NCBI GenBank assembly: GCA_018398805.1
Contig: JAGFBZ010000947.1
Coordinates: 242,501-306,500, forward strand
Length of the DNA: 64,000 nt
From: Hirundichthys speculiger
Taxonomy: Eukaryota; Chordata; Actinopteri; Beloniformes; Exocoetidae
Reading direction: 5' to 3'
Below, in pieces: positions 34,550-45,616 of this stretch. Position 1 is the stretch's first letter; each line of letters starts with the position of its first letter. Under the pieces are notes generated by a model that was given only the letters and a program-made list of their open reading frames with translations, was not told where the DNA came from and made no database searches. The position numbers and the translations under genes are program-made.

Positions 34550-37500
34550 AACCCGATTTATTCAGCTGCTCCTCCAGATTTATTCAGCTGCTCCTCCAGA
34601 TTTATTCAGATTCCTCCAGATTCAGCTCTCTCCAGATTTATTCATCTGCTCCTCCCCAGATTTATTCAGCTCCTCCAGATTTATTCAGTTTCTCTCCAGA
34701 TTTATTCAGATTTATTCAGCTCCTCCAGATTTATTCAGCTGCTCCTCCAGATTTATTCAGCTGCTCCTCCAGATTTATTCAGCTTTCCAGATTTCCTCCA
34801 GATTTATTCAGCTTCTCCTCCAGATTTATTCAGCTGCTCCTATTTATTCAGCTGCTCCTCCAGCTTTATTTATTCAGTTTCTCCTCCAGATTTATTCAGC
34901 TGCTCCTCCAGATTTATTCTCCTCCAAAGTTCAGCTTTCTCCTCCAGATTTATTCAGATTTATTCAGCTGCTCCTCCAGATTTATTCAGATTTCTGCTCC
35001 TCCAGATTTATTCAGTTTCTCCAGATTTTTTCAGTTCTCTCCAGATTTATTCAGCTGCTCCTCCAGATTTATTCAGTTTCTCTCCAGATTTATTCAGCTG
35101 CTCCTCCAGATTTATTCAGTTTCTCCTCCAGATTTATTCAGCTGCTCCTCCAGATTTATTCAGCTGCTCCTCCAGATTTATTCAGCTTTCTCCTCCAGAT
35201 TTATTCAGCTGCTCCTCCAGATTTATTCAGTTTCTCCTCCAGATTTATTCAGCTGCTCCTCCAGATTTTCATTCCAGATTTCTCCCTCCAGATTTATTCA
35301 GCTGCTCCTCAGCTTTTTATTCAGCTTTTTTCCTGCTCCTCAGATTTATTCAGTTTTAGATTTATTCAGCTGCTCCTCCATTTCAGATTTCCCCAGATTT
35401 ATTCAGCTGCTCCTCCAGATTTATTCAGTTTCTCCTCCAGATTTATTCAGCTTCTCCTCCAGATTTATTCAGCTGCTCCTCCAGATTTATTCAGCTTCTC
35501 CTCCAGATTTATTCAGCTGCTCCTCCAGATTTATTCAGCTCCTCCGATTCAGCTTTCTCCAGATTTTATTCAGCTTCTCCTCCAGATTTATTCAGTTTCT
35601 TCTCCTCCAGATTTATTCAGCTGCTCCTCCAGATTTATTCAGTTTCTCCTCCAGATTTATTCAGTTTCTCCTCCAGATTTATTCAGCTGCTCCTCCAGAT
35701 TTATTCAGCTTCTCCTCCAGATTTATTCAGCTGCTCCTCCAGATTTATTCAGCTTCTCCTCCAGATTTATTCAGCTGCTCCTCCAGATTTATTCAGTTTC
35801 CTCCTCCAGATTTATTCAGCTGCTCCTCCAGATTTATTCAGTTTATTCTTCTCCTCCAGATTTATTCACTGCTCCTTCTCCTCCAGATTTATTCAGTTTC
35901 TGCTCCTCCATTTTAGCTTCGCTTCTCCTCCAGATTTATTCAGCTGCTCCTCCAGATTTATTCAGCTGCTCCTCCAGATTTATTCAGCTGCTCCTCCAGA
36001 TTTATTCAGCTTCTATTCAGCTCCTCCAGATTTATTCAGTTTCTCTCCTCCAATTTATTCAGCTGCTCCTCCAGTTTATTCAGCTTTCTCCTCCAGATTT
36101 TTTCAGCTGCTCCTCCAGATTTTTCAGTTTCTCCTCCAGATTTATTCAGCTTCTCCTCCAGATTTATTCAGTTTCCAATTTATTCCCTCCAGATTTATTC
36201 AGCTGCTCCTCCAGATTTATTCAGATTCCATTTCTTTCTCCTCCAGAATTTATTCAGCTGCTCCTCCTCAGATTTATTCAGTTCTCCTCCAGATTTATTC
36301 AGTAGCTTTATTCAGCTTTCTCCTCCAGATTTATTCAGTTCTCCTCCAGATTTATTCAGCTTCTCCTCCATATTTATTCACTCTCCTCCAGATTTTCAGT
36401 TTCTCATTTTTCAGCTGCTCCTCCTCCAGATTTATCAGCTGCTCCTCCAGATTTATTCAGTTTCTCCTCCAGATTTATTCACTGCTCCTCCAGTTTATTC
36501 AGATTTCCCCTCCAGATTTATTCAGCTTCCTCCTCCAGATTTATTCAGATTTATTCTGCTCCTCCAAGATTTATCATTCTCCTCCAGATTTATTCAGCTG
36601 CTCCTCCAATTTTTCTTTCCTCCTCCAGATTTATTCAGTTTTCTGCCCTCCTCATTTATTCAGTTTCTCCTCCAGATTTTTTCAGTTTCTTCCTCCAGAT
36701 TTATTCAGCTCCAGTTTATTCTCCTCCAGATTTATTTCAGTTTCTCCTCCATTTATTCAGCTGCTCCTCCAGATTTATTCATTTCTTTCTCTCATTTATT
36801 CAGCTGCTCCTCCAGATTTATTCAGTTCTCATCTTTATTTTTTATTCTAGATTTATTCCTCTCCTCCAGATTTATTCAGTTTCTCCTCCAATTTATTCTT
36901 CCTTTTCTCCTCCAGATTTATTCAGTTTCTCCTCCAGATTTATTCAGATTTGCTCCTCCAGATTTATTCCTTTCTCCTCCAGATTTATTCAGCTTCTCCT
37001 CCAGATTTATTCAGTTTCTCCTCCAGATTTATTCCGATTATTCAGTTTATTCTTTCTCCTCTAGATTTTATTCAGTTTCTCCTCCAGATTTATTCAGCTC
37101 TCCTCCAGATTTATAGATTCCTCCTCCAGATTTATTCAGTTGCTCCTCCAGATTTATTCAGCTGCTCCTCCAGATTTATCAGCTGCTCAGCTGCTCCTCC
37201 AGATTTATTCATTTCTCCTCCAGTTTCAGTTTCTCCATTTTTCAGCTGCTCCTCCAGATTTATTCAGTTTATTCTCTCTCCAGATTTATTCAGCTGCTCC
37301 TCCAGATTTTTCTTCTCCATTTTCAGCTCTCCTCCAGATTTATTCAGCTGCTCCTCCAGATTTATTCAGCTGCTCCTCCATTTTATTTTCCTCCAGATTT
37401 ATTCAGCTGCTCCTCCAGATTTTATTCAGCTTTCCTCCAGTTCTCCTCCAGATTTATTCAGCTGCTCCTCCAGATTATAGTTCTCCTCCATTTATTCACG

Positions 37501-39015
37501 CTCCTCCAGATTTATTCAGCTGCTCCTCCAATTTATCAGCGTCTCCAGCTCCTCGATTTATTCAGCTGCTCCTCCATTTATTGTTCATCCAGATTTATTC
37601 AGCTGCTCCTCCAGATTTTCATTCTCCTCCAGATTTATTCAGTCAGCTGTCCGATTTATTTCATGCTCCTCCAGAATTCAAGCTTAGCTCCAGATTTATT
37701 TCCTCTCCTCCGATTTATTCAGCTGCTCCTCCAGATTTATTCAGTTTCTCCTCCGATTTATTCAGCTGCTCCTCCAGATTTATTCAGTTTCTCTCCTCCA
37801 GATTTTTCAGATTCCAGTTTATCAGCTGCTCCTCCATTTATTCAGCTGCTCCTCCTTTTATTCAGCTGCTCCTCCAGATTTATTCAGCTTAGCCTCCAGA
37901 TTATTCAAGCTCCCTCCAGATTATTCAGTTTCTCCTCCGATTTATTCAGCTATTTCTCCTCCAGATTTATTCCAGGATTTATTCACTGCTCCTCCAGATT
38001 TATTCAGTTTCTCCTCCAATTATTCATTTCTCCTCAGATTTATTCAGCTGCTCCTCAAGATTTATTCAGTTTCTCCTCCAGATTTATTCAGCTGCTCCCA
38101 GATTTATTCAGTGCTCCTCCAGATTTATTTTCAGCTGCTCTCCTCCAGATTTATTCAGCTGCTCCCTCCAGATTATTCAGTTTCTCCTCCGATTTATTCT
38201 TTCTCCTCCATTTTATTCAGCTGCTCCTCCAGATTTATTCAGTTTTCTCCTCCGATTTATTCGTCTCCTCCGATTTATTCAGTTTCTCCTCCGATTTATT
38301 CAGCTCTCTCCAGATTTATTCAGTTCTCCTCCAGATTTTATTCAGTTCTCCTCCAGATTTATTCAGTTCTCTCCAGATTTATTCAGCTGCTCTCCAGTTT
38401 ATTCAGTTTATCCTCAGATTTTTCTCCAGATTTTAGGTTTCCTCCAATTTATTCAGCTGCTCCTCCAGATTTATTTCAGTTTCTCAGATTTAAAGATTTA
38501 TTCAGCTTCTCCTCCAGATTTATTTCAGTTTCTGATCCTCCAGATTTATTCAGTTCTCCTCCAGATTTATTCAGTTCTCCTCCAGATTTATTCAGCTGCT
38601 CCCCAGATTTATTCAGCTGCTCCTCCAGATTTATTCAGTTTCTCTCCTCCAGATTTATTCAGCTGCTCCTCCAGATTTATTTAGCTGCTCCTCCAGATTT
38701 TTCAGCTTCTCCTCCAGATTTATTCATCCTCCAGATTTATTCAGTTTATCAGTCTCTCCAGATTTATTCAGCGCTCCTCGATTTATTTCAGATTTATTCA
38801 GTTGTTTCCTCCAGATTTATTCAGTTTGATTATCCAGATTCATTATAATTTTTCAGTTTCTTTATTTATTCCTATTTATTCAGGTTTGCAATGCTCCTCC
38901 AGATTTATTCGTTTTTCTCCTTTATTGATTATTCAGTTTCCTCCAGATTTATTTCAGTTCTTCCAGATTACTCTCTCCAGATTTATTCAGCTTTCTCCAG
39001 ATTTATTCAGGGAGC
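34550..39015. repeat. 22-bp minisatellite (CTCCTCCAGATTTATTCAG core)
   Basis: About 4.5 kb of CTGCTCCTCCAGATTTATTC-like units with TTT/CTG variants and many indels, increasingly ragged toward the right. It fills most of the intron before the DUF4806 exon. Frames of up to about 250 residues (QIYSAAPPDLFS) are repeat artefacts. The strand asymmetry (CT-rich on +) is strong. Confidence 0.95.
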
Positions 39016-39309
39016 TCAGTAGGAACGGATAATTTCATTAAATAACGCTTTTTTATTCTCACAGGAAATGTGACTGTTTTAATCATGTCAAACAGAAATG
39101 TTAAATTAAGCACTGGTTGGCAGATTTCAGAAGGATCACCCACCTTCAATCCACCCTCAGTTATTGAATCATCCGTTTTCAGATTGATAAACTTTATTTA
39201 CCTTCTTTCCATTTTAAAGTAAAAACACTTCCTTCTGTTTTAATTACAACATACAGCATCTGTTCTTTCCATCAGCCTTAAAGAGACCCTGAAACAGCAC
39301 AGAGGAGCC

Positions 39310-39890
39310 CCTGACTGAGTTAGGAGTTAGGAGATAGGGGTTAGGAGATATGAGTCAGGAGTTAGGAGATAGGGGTTAGGAGATAGGATTTAGGCGATTA
39401 GGGGTTAGGAGGGGGTTTGAGGCGATAGGGGTTTTAGGCGGATAGGGGGTTAGGAGATAGGGGTTAGAGATAGGGGGATTAGGAGTCGGGATAGGGGTTA
39501 GGTTCGAGCTAGGATTGGGTTAGGGAGTGGGGTTAGGAGGTTAGGAGATAGGGGCTTAGGGTTTCGGGTTAGGTTAGGGTAGGGGATGGGGTTAGGAGTT
39601 AGGAGGGGGGTTAGGAGTAGGAGATGGGGTTAGGAATAGGGGTTAGGAGATTAGGAGGGTAGGGTTAGGAAGGGGTTAAGAGATAGGAGTTAGGGGTTAG
39701 GAGATAAGGGTTAGGGGTTAGAAGTTAGGAGATAAGGGTTAGGTGTTAGGAGCTGGGATCTAGTGGTTAGGAGTTAGGAGATAAGGGTTAGGAGTTAGGG
39801 TTAGGAGATAAGGGTTAGGAGTTAGGGGTTAGGAGATAAGGGTTAGGAGTTAGGAGTTAGGGGTTAGGAGTTAGAAGTTAGGAGTTAGGG
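39310..39890. repeat. Telomere-like GTTAGG array
   Basis: Units such as GGGTTAGGAGATAAGGGTTA and GGAGTTAGGAG, a diverged TTAGGG-like array with the G-rich strand as +. The opposite orientation occurs at 30541-30900 and 46425-47010. Confidence 0.88.
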
Positions 39891-40052
39891 GTGTCTGTTC
39901 AAGTGTCCAGATAACTGACTGCTCATCAGTGACAGCAGATTCTTCCTGAAATCTCCCATCATCCTCTGAGTTTTAACTGCGTTCTTGTTAAGAGGAAGAC
40001 TTTCACCAGAGAACCGTGTTCATCAGCAGACCTGCAACGTTCCTCTGTGCAG

Positions 40053-40522
40053 ATCTCGTACCTGGGTCTGTCCGGCGGCATGACGACCAAAGAGAGCGTC
40101 TGGAGGATCATGGCCAAGCTTTTTACCAACACGTTGGCCAAAAATGTGAACTGGAGGGGAAGAAACAACAAGCAGAAGATCGAGAGCCTCACCATCAAGA
40201 AGGTGGTCCTCAGTGAGTACAGGGTTAGCTTTAGCTTTAGCTATGACCTTAACCCTTCGGTCTGATCTTTAGCTCTGACCTTAACCCTTCGGTCTGAACT
40301 CCTGCAGATGCTGTGAGGCAGAACTCGTTCTGCAAAGATGCGGTGGACGAGGAGATCGAGAGGTACATGAAGCGCTGGCTGCAGCTGGCCGGAGACCGAG
40401 ACGGAGGCCGGAAAAGACGACAAGGAGAAGGGCAAGGAAGCGATGGGGGGCATGATGAGGAATTACTGCGTGGGCGAGATGTTTGCCAGCGTGATCGAGT
40501 AGTTTCCTCTGCAGCCTGGTGA
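40053..40522 (+). CDS. Gene A terminal exons: DUF4806 domain
   Basis: Exon 40053-40212 reads ISYLGLSGGMTTKESVWRIM, then KLFTNTLAKNVNWRGRNNKQ and KIESLTIKKVVL. Exon 40308-40522 reads NAVRQNSFCKDAVDEEIERY, MKRWLQLAGDRDGG. This is the diagnostic DUF4806 pattern: a helix with GG near its start, N-W-x-GR-x-x-K, and a final AVR...DAxxxEIExxxKRWLxxAxDR. DUF4806 is found in many arthropod and fish proteins of unknown function. Junction phases (0 in, 1 between) agree with the exon at 34325. After GDRDGG the frame reads RKRRQGEGQGSDG to TGA 40520-40522, but one frame over reads GKDDKEKGKEAMGGMMRNYC then VGEMFASVIE and stops at 40498-40500. That looks more protein-like, so a single-base insertion or sequencing error near 40405-40411 is likely. 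Confidence 0.85.
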
Positions 40523-40857
40523 CCATGCTGGCGTTCAGATGAACGACCACATGACTGACGTCACGTTAGTGTCGCTGTCGTGTCAGGTGTCATGAAAATG
40601 ATTCAGTATCTGATAAAAACTTTTCTCTGAAGTTTCCTTCTCTGTAGGTGTTTTTCTGTTCTTATCTGTTGGTCTCTATAGTTTATGACTCAGCGCAGTT
40701 ATTCTTTGAATTTCGGCAGTAGTTAGTAGTCATTTCTATTTTTACTCCAGACCTGGTTTTGTAATCAGTTTTCTTAGAACATTTATACGCTGAATATTGT
40801 TCATGTCTGTTTAAAACTGTTTATACAGAGTTTTTGTTAATTATAAGGTTGTGTAGC

Positions 40858-40863
40858 AATAAA
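40858..40863 (+). terminator. Polyadenylation signal of gene A
   Basis: AATAAA about 335 bp after the gene A stop codons, in unique sequence just before the downstream array. It is the first canonical signal after the DUF4806 exon. Confidence 0.5.
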
Positions 40864-40984
40864 ACTACATTGTAGGAACCGGGTCCATCAGCTTGGACCT
40901 GTAGATGTTCTCCAGAGAGTCAGGGGGAGAACAGACAACTGGACCAGAACAGAAGACGTACTTTAATGGTTCAGATGGATGAGG

Positions 40985-43900
40985 GAGTCTGTGTTCTAGA
41001 TCTAGTTCTACTGTGTTCTAGATCTAGTTCTACCATGTTCTAGATCTAACTCTAGTTCTGTGTTCTAGATCTAGTTTCACCGTGTACTAGATCTAGTTTT
41101 GTGTTCTAGATCTAGTTCTACCGTGTTCCAGCTCTAGTTCTACTGTGTTCTAGATCTATTTCTAGTTCTGTGTTCCAGATCAAGTTCTACTGTGTTCTAA
41201 ATCATTCTGTGTCTAGTTCTGTGTTCTAGATCTAGTTCCTAGATCTAGTTCCATGTCTAGATCTAGTTCTATTGTGTTCTAGATCTAGTTCTACCATGTT
41301 CTAGATCTAGTTCTATTGTGTTCTAGATCTAGTTTTACTGTGTTCTAGATCTAGTTCCACCGTGTACTAGATCTAGTTCTACCATGTTCTAGATCTAGTT
41401 CTATTGTGTTCTAGATCTAGTTCTACCATGTTCTAGATCTAGTTCTATTGTGTTCTAGATCTATTTCTTCCATGTTCTAGATCTAGTTCTACCATGTTCT
41501 AGATCTATTTGTATTGTGTTCTAGATCTAGTTTTACTGTGTTCTGGATCTAGTTATCTGTTCTAGTTCTGTGTTCTATTGTTTTCTAGATCTAGTTTTAC
41601 TGTGTTCTAGATCTAGTTTTACTGTGTTCTGGATCTAGTTATCTGTTCTAGTTCTGTGTCCTAGATCTAGTTTTACTGTGTTCTAGATCTAGTTCTGTGT
41701 TCTAGCTCTGTGTTCTAGATCTAGTTCTACCGTGTTCTAGATCTAGTTCTACCATGTTTTAGACTAGTTCTACTGTGTTCTACATCTAGTTTTACTGTGT
41801 TCTAGATCTAGTTATATGTTCTAGATCTAGTTCTACCATGTTGTAGATCTAGTTCTATTGTGTTCTAGATCTAGTTCTACTGTGTCCTAGATCTAGTTAT
41901 CTGTTCTAGTTCTGTGTTCTAGATCTAGTTCTACTGTTGTCCTAGATCTAGTTTTACCGTGTCTAGATCTAGTTCTGTGTTCTAGACTAGTTCTACTTTG
42001 TTCTAGATCTAGTTTTACTGTGTTCTAGATCTAGTTCTACCGTGTTCTAGTTCTGTGTCCTAGATCTAGTTTTACTGTGTTCTAAATCTAGTTCTGTGTT
42101 CTAGTTCTGTGTTTTAGATCTAGTTCTGTGTTCTAGATCTAGTTTTACTGTATTCTAGATTAGTACTGTGTTCTAGATCTAATTCTACCGTGTTCTAGAT
42201 CTAGTTCTACAGTGTTCTAGTTCTGTGTTCTAGATCTGTGTCCTAGATCTAGTTTTACTGTGTTCTAGATCTAGCTCTGTGTTTTAGATCTAGTTCTGTG
42301 TTCTAGACTAGTTCTACTGTGTTCTAGATCTAATTCTACCCTGTTCTAGATCTAGTTCTGTGTTCTAGATCTAGTTTTACTGTGTTCTAGATCTAGTTCT
42401 GTGTTCTAGTTCTAGTACTGTGTTCTAGATCTAGTTCTACCGTGTTCTAGTTCTTTGTCCTAGATCTAGTTTTACTGTGTTCTAAATCTAGTTCTGTGTT
42501 CTAGTTCTGTGTTTTAGATCTAGTTTTACTGTGTTCTAGATCTAGTACTGTGTTCTAGATCTAGTTCTACCGTGTTCTAGATCTAGTTCTACAGTGTTCT
42601 AGTTCTGTGTTCTAGATCTAGTTCTAACCGTGTTCTAGTTCTGTCTTCTAGATCTAGTCTAGTTTCTATTCTGTGTCCTAGATCTAGTTCTGTTTCTAAT
42701 CTGTGTCTAGTTCTGTGTTTGATTCTAGTTCTACCGTGTTCTATTTCTAGTCCTAGATCTAGTTTAATGTGTTCTAGATCTGTTCTGTGTTTAGATCTAG
42801 TTCTAGTGTGTTCTAGATCTAGTTCTACTGTTCTAGTGTTCTAGTTCTGTGTTCTAGATCTGTGTTCTAGTTCTAGTTTCTAGATCTAGTTCTAGTGTTC
42901 TCTAGTTCTTTTGAGTTCTGTGTTTCTAGACTAGTTTTACTGTGTTCTAGGTCTAGTAATCTGTGTTTCTAGTTCTGTGTCTAGGTCTAGTTCTACTGTG
43001 TTCTAGAAGTCTAGTAGTTGTTGTTCTAGATCTAGTTCTTCTAGATCCTAGTTTTCCCTTTCTAGTTTCTAGTTCTAGTCTGTTCTAGTCTGTTCTAGTT
43101 CTAGATCTGTTTTCTAGATCTAGTTCTAGTTCTAGTTCTAGTCTGTTCTAGTTCTAGTTTTACTGTGTTCTAGATCTAGTACTAGTGTTCTAGTGTTCTA
43201 GATTAGTTTCTAGATCTACTGTTCTGTTCTAGTTCTTTGTCTAGATCTAGTTTTACTACCGTGTGTTCTAAATCTAGTTCTGTGTTCTAGTTCTGTGTTT
43301 TAGATCTAGTTTTACTGTGTTCTAGATCTATTCTACTCCTGTTGTTCTAGTTCTCTAGTTCTACTAGTTTCTGGTTCTAGTCTAGTTTCTACCGTGTTCT
43401 AGTTCTCTGTTTCTAGATCTAGTGTCTACCTAGATCTACCGTGTTCTAGTTCTGTGTCCTAGATCTAGTTTTACTAGTGTTCTATCTGTTCTAGTTTCTA
43501 GTTCTAGGTTCTAGTGTTCTAGTTTCTAGTTCTTGTTAGATCTAGTTTTACTGTGTTCTAGATCTAGTACTGTGTTCTAGATCTAGTTCTAGTCTAGTTC
43601 TCTAGATCTAGTTCTACCGTGTTCTATTTCTGTTTCTAGATCTAGTTCTGTGTTTCTAGTGTTCTGTTCTAGTTCTGTAGTTACCGTGTTCTAGTTCTAG
43701 TTCTAGATTCTAGTTCTAGCTAGTTATCTGTGTTCTAGACTAGTTCTACTGTGTTCTAGATCTAGTTTTACTGTGTTCTAGATCTAGTACTGTGTTCTAG
43801 GTCTAGTTCTACTGTGTTCTAGATCTAGTATTGTGTTCTAGATCTAGTTCTACCATTTCCTAGTTCTAGTTTTACCGTGTTCTAGTTCTGAGTTCTAGAT

Positions 43901-44420
43901 CTAGTTCTACTGTGTTCTAGATCTAATTCTACCCTGTTCTAGATCTAGTTCTGTGTTCTAGATCTAGTTTTACTGTGTTCTAGATCTAGTTCTGTGTTCT
44001 AGTTCTAGTACTGTGTTCTAGATCTAGTTCTACCGTGTTCTAGTTCTTTGTCCTAGATCTAGTTTTACTGTGTTCTAGATCTAGTACTGTGTTCTAGATC
44101 TAGTTCTAGTGTGTTCTAGATCTAGTTCTACGGTGTTCTAGTTCTGTGTTCTAGATCTAGTTCTACCGTGTTCTAGTTCTGTGTCCTAGATCTAGTTTTA
44201 CTGTGTTCTAGATCTAGTTCTGTTTTAGATCTAGTTCTGTGTTCTATACTAGTTCTACTGTGTTCTAGATCTAGTACTGTGTTCTAGATCTAGTTCTACC
44301 ATTTCCTAGTTCTAGTTTTACCGTGTTCTAGTTCTGAGTTCTAGATCTAGTTCTACTGTGTTCTGGATCTAGTTCTACTGTGATCTAGATCTAGTTCTAG
44401 TTCTGTGTTCTAGATCTAGG
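40985..44420. repeat. 22-bp minisatellite with TCTAGATCTAGA palindromes
   Basis: Roughly 150 copies of a unit around GTTCTAGATCTAGTTCTA with TACTGT or TGT spacers. The centre of the unit is a palindrome (CTAGATCTAG). Organisation is regular at both edges and scrambled at 42600-43700. Lies between genes A and B. Confidence 0.94.
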
Positions 44421-44505
44421 TCCAGTCTGGATTACTGATCAGTGTTAAGTTGTTCAACACTAAGTGGGGAGGATTAGATGCCTTACGTTTGTCATGTGTT
44501 AAGTG

Positions 44506-44758
44506 TTAAAGGTAGGGTAAGTGATTTCTGTGACACATCACTTTTCCATCCACCAGCTGCCGTCTCCTCAGTGCTTTATGGAGGAAACTTCCCAGTGTTC
44601 AGATGCAGCCCTGGCCCCATAAACTGGGTAACTGGGTAAACTGGGTAAACTGGGTTTGTGCTCGTGAAGCAGGGGAGTTGAAAAGCCTCATGCTGGTGTC
44701 TCTGGGAGGAGGAGGAGCTAGTTTCTATGTTTCCAGAAATCACTTAGCCTGCCTTTAA
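44506..44758. mobile_element. piggyBac-type MITE, copy 2
   Basis: 253 bp; ends TTAAAGGTAGGGTAAGTGAT and (reversed) TTAAAGGCAGGCTAAGTGAT with TTAA at both termini. Related to the copy at 15342-15762. No coding frame. Confidence 0.78.
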
Positions 44759-44759
44759 C

Positions 44760-45330
44760 TTCTCATTAGACTGATTGATTTTATAGATTAGATAACTGAC
44801 TGTTTAGTCACTAAGGTGAATCAATAACTTATTTATTTGCATTTAACTGACAAAATACCAAATAAAAAACATATTTAGTGTTTTTTTATTCATAGATATG
44901 AAGATTCATTTCACTGAAATGAAAAAAGTGATAAAACAACTAACCATTATTGATACTTATAAGCTGCGGTATTCTGTTTTTGTCATTTGTACTTTTTCAT
45001 GACTATTGTTTATATTATGTTCTCTTTTTTTAAGATCTATGCATTATTTGCCATAATATGTTGTTTGATTTCTATGTTGATAAGAAATTAAATAAATTAA
45101 CCAAAAATACAGCCATGGCCATTTATTTTCTTTTAATGAAATCCGTATTTATATCTGCTTGTTCATATTTATTTGGAGCCTCTCGGTGAAAGTCGGGGCT
45201 GTTTTATTTCATTGTATTTTTATTTCATTGTATTTTTATTTTATTGTATTTTTCTCTCCTTGGACCTAATCAGACCCAGTAATGATTTTAGATCCAACTG
45301 CTCCTTTATTTTACTTCCACTACCGCTGAT
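44760..45330. other. AT-rich intergenic sequence
   Basis: Between the MITE and the gene B promoter. ATTTTATTTCATTGT repeats near 45205-45250; no gene, RNA or repeat family recognised. Confidence 0.4.
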
Positions 45331-45371
45331 TCCTCTGCAGGGTTCAGGTGGAAGGTAGAGGAACACCTGGA

Positions 45372-45604
45372 CACGTGACCACAGGGCTGTTTTACGTCAT
45401 GGCGCCAGGCGCCAGCAGGGGGCGCTGTGGCCACAAACGTCGAGTCTTCTCTGATCGCAGAGAAGCAGCGGAGGATCCGGTTCTCTAATAACCGAAAACA
45501 CCAGTTTTCAACCCGCCGTTGTTGTTTTGATCGTTCTGAACAGAAACCGGTCGCTTCCGGGGAGGACTCCTGGCGGACCGGACCGGACAGCTCTAGTGAC
45601 GTCA
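45372..45604 (+). promoter_or_regulatory. Gene B promoter with E-box, CTCF-type site and CRE
   Basis: E-box CACGTGAC at 45372-45379; CRE half site TTACGTCA at 45392-45399; full CTCF core match CCAGCAGGGGGCGC at 45412-45425 (+ strand); palindromic CRE TGACGTCA at 45597-45604, 12 bp before the ATG. GC-rich overall, no TATA box. The site types partly repeat those before gene A. Functional binding is predicted, not shown. Confidence 0.55.
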
Positions 45605-45616
45605 CGGCCGTCGAAG

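Noticed and set aside
36950..39032. Frames up to 257 codons with SRFIQLLLQIYS repeats
   Set aside because: Come from the 22-bp intronic minisatellite; three overlapping frames are equally long.
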